43,428 nt of DNA. It comes from Chloroflexota bacterium (GTDB lineage: Bacteria > Chloroflexota > UBA6077 > FW602-bin22 > CADDYW01). The first letter of the stretch is position 1. Each line of letters starts with the position of its first letter. The DNA lies in assembly GCA_902810745.1 (NCBI GenBank), contig CADDYW010000030.1, positions 1 through 43,428 of the forward strand. Direction: 5' to 3'. The notes under the pieces are model-generated. The model did no database searches, was not told where the DNA came from, and worked only from the letters and a program-made list of their open reading frames with translations. The translations under genes and the position numbers were made by a program. Of the stretch, positions 7,514 to 14,570 are shown piece after piece.

Positions 7514-8451
7514 TCCTTGGCTCCTCCTGTCTCTGCCTCGTAGTACACCCAGTAACGAGAGCTGCGAAACACGATCAAGCTCAAGACGACGATCACGACG
7601 AATAGAAGCCATAGAAGGGCTGTGCCGTAACCGAATCGCTGATTAGCAAACACCTGAATGTAAACGTGGATGAGATAGTAGTAGTTGTCGCGCGGGGGCA
7701 TCGCGCTCAGTGATGCCCCCGCAAGCAGCAAGGGGGTGACAAGTACCTGAAGCGCGCCAATGATGCCCATGATTAGCTCGAAGAAGATGACCGGCGTCAA
7801 CAGCGGTAACGTGACGCTGACAAACACTCTCCAGCGGCCGGCACCGTCAATCTGCGCCGCCTCCCTGAGCTCGTTGGGGATCCCCTGAAGACCTGCCAGG
7901 AAGATCACCATACCATTGCCGACTCCCATCCAAAGCGTCAGTGCGACCAGGACGTAGGTCGGGTAGTCAACGAGCCAGCGGATCGCAACGTTCGGGAAGA
8001 TGAGCTCGATTCCGGCGTTCAGCAGGCCGAAGTTCTGATCGAGGAAGATCTTCCAAACCCAGACCGTGGCGACGACCGGGACTACTGTCGGTAAATAAAA
8101 CAGCGTTCTGAATGCACCCCGCGCAGGAATTGCCTGGTTGAGCATCACTGCGATCAGAACCGCGAGGACAATGCTCAGTGGAACGTCAAGCGCGGTGAAG
8201 AAAGCGGTTCTGCCGAGAGCGAAGAGCGCCTCGTTGTCAGCAATGGCGCGCGTATAGTTGGAGAGCCCGACGAACTTTACGTGGTCGAGGTTGAACCCAT
8301 CATAGTTCGTGAACGAAGTTGCAAAGCCTAAGACGAGCGGAAACAAGCCCAGAAACAGAAAGCCAGCGATCCAGGGACTGACAAACAGATAGAAAGAGCG
8401 GGTCTCCCGCCAGGATCGACCGCGGAGCCGCGGCCTCGTCGCGAATACCAT
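7510..8451 (-). CDS. Sugar ABC transporter permease (MalF/UgpA type)
   Basis: A 313-residue inner-membrane permease with about six transmembrane segments, starting near FYLFVSPWIAGFLFLG. The cytoplasmic EAA motif is clear (ELREAAQIDGAGRWRVF then LPLLTP), which identifies the MalF-like half of a carbohydrate importer. The ATG at 8451 follows GGAAGGAT. It sits 82 bases downstream of the substrate-binding lipoprotein gene and overlaps the second permease by GTGA, so all three should be one transcript. The substrate is not readable; glycerol-3-phosphate, oligosaccharides or a monosaccharide are all possible in this family. Confidence 0.92.
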   Translation of the reverse strand: MVFATRPRLRGRSWRETRSFYLFVSPWIAGFLFLGLFPLVLGFATSFTNYDGFNLDHVKFVGLSNYTRAIADNEALFALGRTAFFTALDVPLSIVLAVLIAVMLNQAIPARGAFRTLFYLPTVVPVVATVWVWKIFLDQNFGLLNAGIELIFPNVAIRWLVDYPTYVLVALTLWMGVGNGMVIFLAGLQGIPNELREAAQIDGAGRWRVFVSVTLPLLTPVIFFELIMGIIGALQVLVTPLLLAGASLSAMPPRDNYYYLIHVYIQVFANQRFGYGTALLWLLFVVIVVLSLIVFRSSRYWVYYEAETGGAKE

Positions 8452-8533
8452 GAATCATCCTTCCCGGTGCAGACGCGACGAGGTGGCTGGACCCGCTCGT
8501 CCATCCTACAGCTGAATCCAGCCACCCTGCGAT

Positions 8534-10045
8534 CTACTTGTAGAGAGTGAGATTCTCCTTTATGACCTCGTTGACATCCTTCTGCACGTTGTTGAGGCAC
8601 TGATCAAAAGTAATCTGGCCCTTGAGCGCCGCCTCAAGGTTCTTCTGCCAGGAACTATTAAAGCTGTTCTGGCTAATGTTCTCGCCGGGGTTGATATACG
8701 GGTTGAAGCGCACCTGGACACCCGCGATCTGGAGTTCGCCATCGAGAACCTTCTTGACCTGCTTCTGAAATGGCGTGTCATTCGGCAGGTACTGCATTAA
8801 TGACTTCAAAGCCGGCACACCCCAACCGCTCTTCGCCCGATCCAAGGCCGGTTCGCCGCCAAAGAAGTATTCGAAGAACTTCCACGTGATGTCGGGATTC
8901 TTTGTCCTGGCGTGCACTGAGCCGCCAGTGGCGGTAATAGTCGGATCGGTGATCTTCTTTCCCCACGTGGGGGCAGGCAGCATTGCGAACGTATCCTGAG
9001 GCGCCTTTCCCTCACCAACCGCCCCTTGCGCCACCGAGCCACCGTACCAGAACCCGAACTGCACGATGGCCTCTTCGCCCTTGGCAAAGGACTCACCGGA
9101 CCAGCTTGCTGGCGGGTTGAGTGGGTTCCACCAGACGTTCTCCTTCGCCATGCTGAACCAGTACTGCATCGCGTCCTTGGCTTCGGGCGTCGTGAGTTTG
9201 AGTTCCGTGAAGTCATCGGAATACAGGCTCGTGCCCGCAGAGTTCAGTTGGACTTCCACGGTGCGATCGAACCAGGTCTCGGCATCGCCACCGTATCCCA
9301 TGATGATTGTCTTTCCGCCCTGACGCTTGGTGAGTCGCGTCGCCAGTTGGTGCAAATCCTGATAGCTGATGCGCTGATCATCAGGAGGTACCGGAACGTT
9401 GGCGTTGGCGAAGATGGTCTTGTTTACCCAGAGAGTCATGTCAGGAGACCAATCCTTCACCATTCCATAGATCTTTCCCGAGCCGACGTTCAGCCCATTG
9501 TACCAGTAGTTCTTGCAGACATCGTGCAGGTCATCAAGTTTGAGAACGGTGGAGCCCCTGAAGTAATCGCTCAGATCGAAAAGCATCTTGCGAATGAGGT
9601 AACCAGGGACCTCCGGCGCCTGAAGGCGGAAGATGTCCGGCGGGTTCCCTGCCGTGGTCATTGCCATCAGGTGGGCAGGGTCCGGATTGATGACATTTAT
9701 CTTGATCGAAGGGTTAGCCTTTTCAAAATCGGTCTGCTCTTTCTCCGGAAACTCGCTACGGTTATACATAAAGGTAATGGTAACCTGGCTGGCTTGCGCC
9801 GGTGCCGCCGCCTGCGCTGCTGGAGCAGGAGTCGCGGTTGGGGCTACCGTCGCCACGGCAACTGAAGTGGCAGTCGGCGCAGCTGTCGCCGCTGGAGGCA
9901 CAGTCGGAGCGCCGGCAGCGCCCTGGCCTGGTGTTGGCGACGCAGAACTCACCGAGGACGACGAGCAGGCGGAGAGCGCCGACCCAGCGGCTAGCATCCC
10001 GAGCAGACCAGTAATCTTCCGACGACTGAGCAAAAAGTGCGTCAT
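8534..10045 (-). CDS. Extracellular solute-binding lipoprotein of a sugar ABC importer
   Basis: A 503-residue family-1 type solute-binding protein. It has a lipoprotein signal ending in LSAC with lipid-carrying C27, and a possible twin-arginine motif (LSRRKITG, R8/R9), so export could be by Tat. An Ala/Thr/Pro linker follows (about residues 30-85) before the binding domain, which begins near VTITFMYNRSEFPEKEQ. The start at 10045 has GGAGGAG six bases upstream; the open frame reaches 10081. It captures the substrate outside the cell and passes it to the two permeases downstream. Being the first gene, it sets operon expression. Sampled GC is low for this window (32 of 60 bases at 8581-8640), which may indicate transfer. 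Confidence 0.92.
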   Translation of the reverse strand: MTHFLLSRRKITGLLGMLAAGSALSACSSSSVSSASPTPGQGAAGAPTVPPAATAAPTATSVAVATVAPTATPAPAAQAAAPAQASQVTITFMYNRSEFPEKEQTDFEKANPSIKINVINPDPAHLMAMTTAGNPPDIFRLQAPEVPGYLIRKMLFDLSDYFRGSTVLKLDDLHDVCKNYWYNGLNVGSGKIYGMVKDWSPDMTLWVNKTIFANANVPVPPDDQRISYQDLHQLATRLTKRQGGKTIIMGYGGDAETWFDRTVEVQLNSAGTSLYSDDFTELKLTTPEAKDAMQYWFSMAKENVWWNPLNPPASWSGESFAKGEEAIVQFGFWYGGSVAQGAVGEGKAPQDTFAMLPAPTWGKKITDPTITATGGSVHARTKNPDITWKFFEYFFGGEPALDRAKSGWGVPALKSLMQYLPNDTPFQKQVKKVLDGELQIAGVQVRFNPYINPGENISQNSFNSSWQKNLEAALKGQITFDQCLNNVQKDVNEVIKENLTLYK

Positions 10046-10277
10046 GTTGATCTCCTCCACGCTTGCACACGACATACGCAATTTTGGGCAAGTGTGCCTA
10101 TCCTAACAGTCGCACCACCTGGAATGAAGCGGGGAGCGGCCAAGGCCGGCCATGAGTGGTCAGAGCTGCCGGTCGTGCGAAGCGCCGAAGCCAGTTAGTT
10201 GGTCGCGGTGAAGAGCACTCGCCGGCGGTTCTTACCTGCCCCTGGTCGATCATCCGACTGCCAGTCCCCCGGTCGCG

Positions 10278-10283
10278 TATAAT
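10278..10283 (+). promoter_or_regulatory. -10 box TATAAT for a probably leaderless gene
   Basis: A perfect TATAAT ends eight bases before the GTG start at 10292. Transcription would begin at about the start codon, and no ribosome-binding site is present. No good -35 box is seen. Confidence 0.6.
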
Positions 10284-10291
10284 CCTTCCTC

Positions 10292-11263
10292 GTGAAAGAG
10301 ATCATTCTTGACGTCGACACCGGAATCGACGACGCGCTCGCTCTGATCCTGGCCACTCGGCTGACCGATGCCTTCCAGATTCTCGGCGTGACGACGGTAG
10401 CCGGAAACGTCGAGCTGAACGCGGCGACGAAGAATACCCGCGCGGTACTGGGACTGATCGGCCACTCGGACGTCCCGGTGGCCGCGGGCGCCGCGGGGCC
10501 GCTGCTTCGACCGCTCCGCACGGCGAAGGCGATTCACGGAAGCCGAGGACTCGGCGACGTCGACGTCGATACCTGGGATGTGCCCCGGGCACCACTCCTC
10601 GCCGAAAGCGCGGCCGAATTCATCGCGAGAGTTACGCGCGAGCGCCCCGGTCGCGTCACGCTCATCGCGACGGGTCCATTGAGCAACCTGGCACTGGCGC
10701 TGAAGATGGATCCGTCGCTGGCCAGCCGCCTCTCCGATCTGGTGATCATGGGCGGCGCAATCGAGGTGCCCGGCAACGCCTCTCCCGTCGCCGAGGCAAA
10801 CTTCTACACCGATCCGGAGGCCGCGCAGATCGTTCTCGCCGCGGGCATTCCGACTATCCTGGTTCCGCTCGACGTTACCGAGCAGGTGCTGGTAACCCGC
10901 CAGCGTCTCGCGTCGCTGCGACAACAGGCCAGCGAGACCGGCTCCGCCGTGGGAGAGCTCGTCTGTCGTCTGCTCGACTTTTACCTCGCGGCGTGCGAGA
11001 GCTTCGGACGCGCCGGTGCCGCGCTCCACGATCCCCTGGCCGTGGCGATTGCCGCGCGGCCTGAGCTTGCTGCCCTTCAGCCGGCTGCCATTCAGGTCGC
11101 CGCGTCCGACCCGTTGACCGCCGGGCAGAGCATCGTCGACCGCCGCCCGCGTTCCGCGGCACGGCCCGAGTCGACGCCGAACGCCCGATTCTGCGCGCGC
11201 GTCGATGTCGATGCGTGTCGCGAGCTTATTTTGCGGGCGCTGCTCGAGCAAGGTTTGAACTAG
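10292..11263 (+). CDS. Inosine-uridine preferring nucleoside hydrolase family protein
   Basis: A 323-residue nucleoside hydrolase, which cleaves the N-glycosidic bond of ribonucleosides to free base and ribose with a bound Ca2+. The N-terminal metal motif is LDVDTGIDDALAL; it differs from the canonical DTDPGxDD at two positions (V for T, T for P) but keeps the Asp residues. Other family marks are VTTVAGNVEL, LIATGPLSNLALAL, IMGGAIEVPGN, ANFYTDPEAAQ and the late HDPLAVA. It is cytosolic with no signal peptide. The GTG start at 10292 directly follows a TATAAT box, so the mRNA is probably leaderless. Downstream lies a glycosidase gene, with period-7 repeats between them. Base specificity cannot be told. 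Confidence 0.92.
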   Translation: MKEIILDVDTGIDDALALILATRLTDAFQILGVTTVAGNVELNAATKNTRAVLGLIGHSDVPVAAGAAGPLLRPLRTAKAIHGSRGLGDVDVDTWDVPRAPLLAESAAEFIARVTRERPGRVTLIATGPLSNLALALKMDPSLASRLSDLVIMGGAIEVPGNASPVAEANFYTDPEAAQIVLAAGIPTILVPLDVTEQVLVTRQRLASLRQQASETGSAVGELVCRLLDFYLAACESFGRAGAALHDPLAVAIAARPELAALQPAAIQVAASDPLTAGQSIVDRRPRSAARPESTPNARFCARVDVDACRELILRALLEQGLN

Positions 11264-11283
11264 CGTTCTGAAGAATCGTCACG

Positions 11284-11380
11284 CGTAATGCGTAAAACGT
11301 GAAACGTAAGGAGTCCGATGACGGAATTGTGCACGGCCTCCGACAGGCATCGGATTACGTTTTAGTTTTTACGTTTTACC
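11284..11380. repeat. Two opposed period-7 repeat tracts before the GH116 gene
   Basis: 11284-11311 reads CGTAATG, CGTAAAA, CGTGAAA, CGTAAGG in exact 7-base steps. 11353-11380 reads GATTACG, TTTTAGT, TTTTACG, TTTTACC, the reverse-complement orientation, also in exact register. The two tracts can pair imperfectly across about 40 bases. The same heptamer family occurs at 105-125. The tracts sit in the gap before the GTG start at 11398. Confidence 0.7.
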
Positions 11381-11397
11381 ATCTCCGGAGGGCGACT

Positions 11398-14061
11398 GTG
11401 AGCCAGACGACAGCAGAAAGAGACGGCACCCGCGAGCACGCTCCCGGACGGCGGTTCACCGGTGCGGCACTTCGCGAGATTGCCTTTCCGCTCGGAGGAA
11501 TCGGCACCGGAACGGTCTCGCTCGGCGGACGAGGAAACCTGCGCGACTGGGAGATCTTCAATCGCCCGGCGAAGGGCAACGACCTCCCGTTCACGTTCTT
11601 TGCTCTCTGGCTCCGGCCCGAGGGTGGCGAGCCGCTGGCGCGTGTCCTCGAGCGCCAGCTCTTTCCGCCGTTCGTCGACGGCGCCGGTCTGTCGCCTGGT
11701 CTGCTGGCCGGCCTGCCGCGATTCGCCGATGCCAGCTTTACTGGTGCCTATCCGTTCGCCTGGCTCGATCTTCACGATCCGCTCGTGCCTCTCGACGTCT
11801 CGCTCGAGGCATTCAACCCGTTCGTTCCGCTCGACGCCGACGCGTCTGGGCTCCCGGTTGCGATCTTCCGGTGGATCCTCCGCAACCCCGGCCCGCGACC
11901 GGTCGACCTCACCGTCGCCTTCAGCGTGTTGAATCCAGTCGGCCACGACGGCAAGGTGGTCACGCTCCGTGGGCGCCGCAGCCCGCTTTTCGGTGGCAAT
12001 CTGAACGAATGGTTCGAGGACGGGTCGATTCGCGGCCTTCGAATGACTGGCCAGAAGGTTCCGCCTGACGCGCCCGCGGCCGGCTCGCTGGCCATCGCGA
12101 CAACCTGGAACGACGTCACCTACTCGGCGCACTGGGAGCGCTCTGGCTGGTTCGACGACCTTCAGAGCTTCTGGGACGACTTTCGCGCGGACGGGCGACT
12201 TCCAGACGATCCCTCCGCCGACCCGACGTCGGACGGCGAAACCGACGTCGGCACGCTTGGCCTGATCGCCCACCTCGCGCCCGGCGAATCGGTCGCGCTA
12301 CCGTTCGTTCTCGCCTGGCACTTCCCGAATCTGACGAACTACTGGAACCAGGAGCCGGGCGTTCGGGGCAAGCGCCTCGGCAACTACTACACGACGCGCT
12401 TCGTCGATGCCTGGGATGCCGCGCGTTACGCGCTCCAGAACCTCGAAGCCCTCGAAGCGCGGAGCCGCGGCTTCGTCGACGAGCTCTGGCACAGCACTCT
12501 TCCCCCGGCAGTGCTCGACGCCGTTTCCAGCCAGGCGTCGATCCTCCGAACGACGACCTGCCTGCGCACCGAGGACGGCCGATTCCACGCCTTCGAGGGC
12601 TGCAGCGACAATGCCGGCTGCTGCCCGATGAACTGCACCCACGTCTGGAATTACGAGCAGACCCTCGCTCACCTTTTTCCCGAACTCGAGCGAACCATGC
12701 GCCTGACCGACTTCGGGATCAACACCCTGCCGACCGGCGAGCAGAAGTTTCGCACGCTGCTTCCGCTCGCCTCGGGTGAGCTCTGGAACTTCATTCCCGC
12801 GGCGGACGGCCAGATGGGCAGTATCCTCAAGCTGTATCGCGAGTGGCAGCTCTCCGGGGACGATGCCTTTTTGCGCGATGTCTGGCCCGCGGCAAAGCGC
12901 GCGCTGGCGTACGTCTGGCAGCACTGGGACCCCGATCGCGATGGGGTCATGGAAGGTGAGCAGCACAATACCTACGACGTGGAGTTCTACGGACCGAACA
13001 CGATGACCGGCCTGCTCTACCTGGGGGCGCTCCGCGCGGCCGAGGAGATCGCCCGCGCGCTCGGGGAAGCGGATCTCGCCGCGGAGTATCGTCGCGTGTA
13101 CGAGGCCGGGCGCGATCGCGTCCAGCGCGAGCTCTGGAACGGCCGCTACTTCATCCAACGCGTCAGGATGCCGAGCGAGGCCGAGCGACTGACGCTGAGC
13201 GCCCCGCAGCGTCATCCAGCCGGCGTGCGCCACGGCGAGCCGGAGCCGCGCTACCAGTACGGGCCCGGCTGCCTGTCCGATCAGCTCCTCGGCCAGTGGT
13301 TCGCCGAGGTCGTCGGGCTCGGCCACCTGGTCAGTCCCGAGCAGGTGCGCTCGGCCCTTCAGTCAATCGTTCGGTACAACTTCCGCGCGAGCCTGGCCAC
13401 GCACGAGAGCTGCCAGCGCACCTACGCACTGAACGACGAGGCCGGCCTCGTCCTCTGCTCGTGGCCAGAAGGTGGACGGCCACGCTATCCCTTCCCTTAC
13501 GCGGACGAGGTCTGGACCGGTATCGAGTACCAGGTGGCCGCGCACCTCATCTACGAAGGCTTGGTCGACGACGGACTCGCGATCGTCGAGGCAGTCCGCG
13601 CGCGGCACGACGGCATTCGCCGCAATCCCTGGGACGAGTTCGAGTGCGGCCATCACTACGCCCGCGCGCTCGCGAGCTGGTCTCTGCTGCTTGCACTCTC
13701 TGGCTTTCGCTACAGCGCCCCGGCCCAGCTCCTCGCCTTCTCCCCGCGCGTTCGCGCAGACGACTTTCGCTGCTTCTTCAGCACCGGTCAGAGCTGGGGC
13801 CACTATCAGCAGACAATCGGACCCGGAGGGCTCTCCGCTGCCATTGTCGTCCGAGAAGGTCGGCTGACGCTTCGCACTGTTCGGCTCGGCCTGCCCCGAG
13901 AGATCAGCGCGATGCGCGCGACCGCCAGCATTGCCGGACACGCGATCTCCACGACGCTGGCGCGCCACGGACCCGCGGCGACGATCGAGCTCGACGGCGG
14001 CGCCTCGATCGAAGCTGGCGATGCGTTGCAGATCGAGCTCACGACCGCCACCCGGAGCTGA
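11398..14061 (+). CDS. GH116 family glycosidase (GBA2 / beta-glucosidase-like)
   Basis: An 887-residue protein with the two-part build of GH116 enzymes. An N-terminal beta domain begins at LREIAFPLGGIGTGTVSLGG, and a C-terminal (alpha/alpha)6 catalytic domain covers roughly residues 370-800. Catalytic candidates are E529 in QHNTYDVEFYGPN (nucleophile) and D703 in PYADEVWTGIEYQ (acid/base). Known members hydrolyse beta-glucosides, beta-xylosides or glucosylceramide. No signal peptide is seen, so the enzyme is likely cytosolic. The GTG at 11398 was chosen for the GGAGGG six bases upstream and the onset of homology; the frame runs up to 11299 through the heptamer repeats. The DUF2103 gene follows five bases later. 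Substrate is unproven. Confidence 0.88.
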   Translation: MSQTTAERDGTREHAPGRRFTGAALREIAFPLGGIGTGTVSLGGRGNLRDWEIFNRPAKGNDLPFTFFALWLRPEGGEPLARVLERQLFPPFVDGAGLSPGLLAGLPRFADASFTGAYPFAWLDLHDPLVPLDVSLEAFNPFVPLDADASGLPVAIFRWILRNPGPRPVDLTVAFSVLNPVGHDGKVVTLRGRRSPLFGGNLNEWFEDGSIRGLRMTGQKVPPDAPAAGSLAIATTWNDVTYSAHWERSGWFDDLQSFWDDFRADGRLPDDPSADPTSDGETDVGTLGLIAHLAPGESVALPFVLAWHFPNLTNYWNQEPGVRGKRLGNYYTTRFVDAWDAARYALQNLEALEARSRGFVDELWHSTLPPAVLDAVSSQASILRTTTCLRTEDGRFHAFEGCSDNAGCCPMNCTHVWNYEQTLAHLFPELERTMRLTDFGINTLPTGEQKFRTLLPLASGELWNFIPAADGQMGSILKLYREWQLSGDDAFLRDVWPAAKRALAYVWQHWDPDRDGVMEGEQHNTYDVEFYGPNTMTGLLYLGALRAAEEIARALGEADLAAEYRRVYEAGRDRVQRELWNGRYFIQRVRMPSEAERLTLSAPQRHPAGVRHGEPEPRYQYGPGCLSDQLLGQWFAEVVGLGHLVSPEQVRSALQSIVRYNFRASLATHESCQRTYALNDEAGLVLCSWPEGGRPRYPFPYADEVWTGIEYQVAAHLIYEGLVDDGLAIVEAVRARHDGIRRNPWDEFECGHHYARALASWSLLLALSGFRYSAPAQLLAFSPRVRADDFRCFFSTGQSWGHYQQTIGPGGLSAAIVVREGRLTLRTVRLGLPREISAMRATASIAGHAISTTLARHGPAATIELDGGASIEAGDALQIELTTATRS

Positions 14062-14066
14062 ACGAC

Positions 14067-14366
14067 GTGAGCGGTCGGCACCGAGTCAAAGGCGTCAAGC
14101 GCGAGCACAGCATCATCGCGGGTCTGCTGCCGATACTCGAGCGGATCGCCGCGCAGCCGACAGTCTCCGCGCTGATCCCCGGCCGCATCTCGGTCACGCG
14201 CGCAGCTTCTGCCTCGCTTCACCTTCGACTGGGACCATCGACAATGACCGGCTTCAAGCTCACTGCCCGTCGAGGAACGATGGCTCAAGAGATCTTTGTC
14301 GTGACGACCTGCCCCGATCGCGTCATCGAGTTTCTCCGCGCGGAGATCAAAGAATTCGAGGGGTAG
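14067..14366 (+). CDS. DUF2103-like small protein (predicted metal-binding)
   Basis: A 99-residue protein starting at GTG 14067, five bases after the GH116 stop, with GGAG about ten bases upstream. It is easily missed because its frame stays open far upstream inside the GH116 gene. The segments KREHSIIAGLLPILERIA and VSALIPGRISVTRA, and the late QEIFVVTTCPDRV, match my memory of the DUF2103 family (predicted metal-binding, function unknown). It is probably co-transcribed with the glycosidase. No membrane segment or signal is present. Confidence 0.65.
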   Translation: MSGRHRVKGVKREHSIIAGLLPILERIAAQPTVSALIPGRISVTRAASASLHLRLGPSTMTGFKLTARRGTMAQEIFVVTTCPDRVIEFLRAEIKEFEG

Positions 14367-14455
14367 AAGACCGTCGACGATCGCAGGTCGCGGCTGGTGC
14401 CTGATGCCAGCGCGGCACGCGGTATTTGGCCCTGTAGCTCCGCGCGCCAGCCGGA

Positions 14456-14495
14456 CAAAAAGCGGGGAAGTCCGAAATCTTCCGGACCTCCCCGG
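14456..14495 (-). terminator. Rho-independent terminator of the cox-like operon
   Basis: Arms 14464-14474 (GGGGAAGTCCG) and 14483-14493 (CGGACCTCCCC) pair with one mismatch. On the minus strand the hairpin is followed by GCTTTTT (14457-14461). It lies about 75 bases beyond the stop of the 14571-16781 gene and so ends that operon. Confidence 0.8.
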
Positions 14496-14570
14496 TTTGA
14501 GTGTTCGACGCGACGCCGTCGTCGACCAGCCAGCGCCGCGGTATTCGGTTACCTGCCTGGCGAATTCGCT

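Noticed and set aside
9026..9865. 279-codon open frame on the plus strand
   Set aside because: It is antisense to the solute-binding lipoprotein gene, has no family features and is a by-product of codon bias.
11284..11380. Period-7 repeats as a CRISPR array or attachment site
   Set aside because: The units are 7 bases long with no spacers, and no cas or integrase gene is present.
13296..14066. Long N-terminal extension of the DUF2103 frame
   Set aside because: The translation inside GH116 is Arg-rich shadow sequence; homology starts only at the GTG at 14067.
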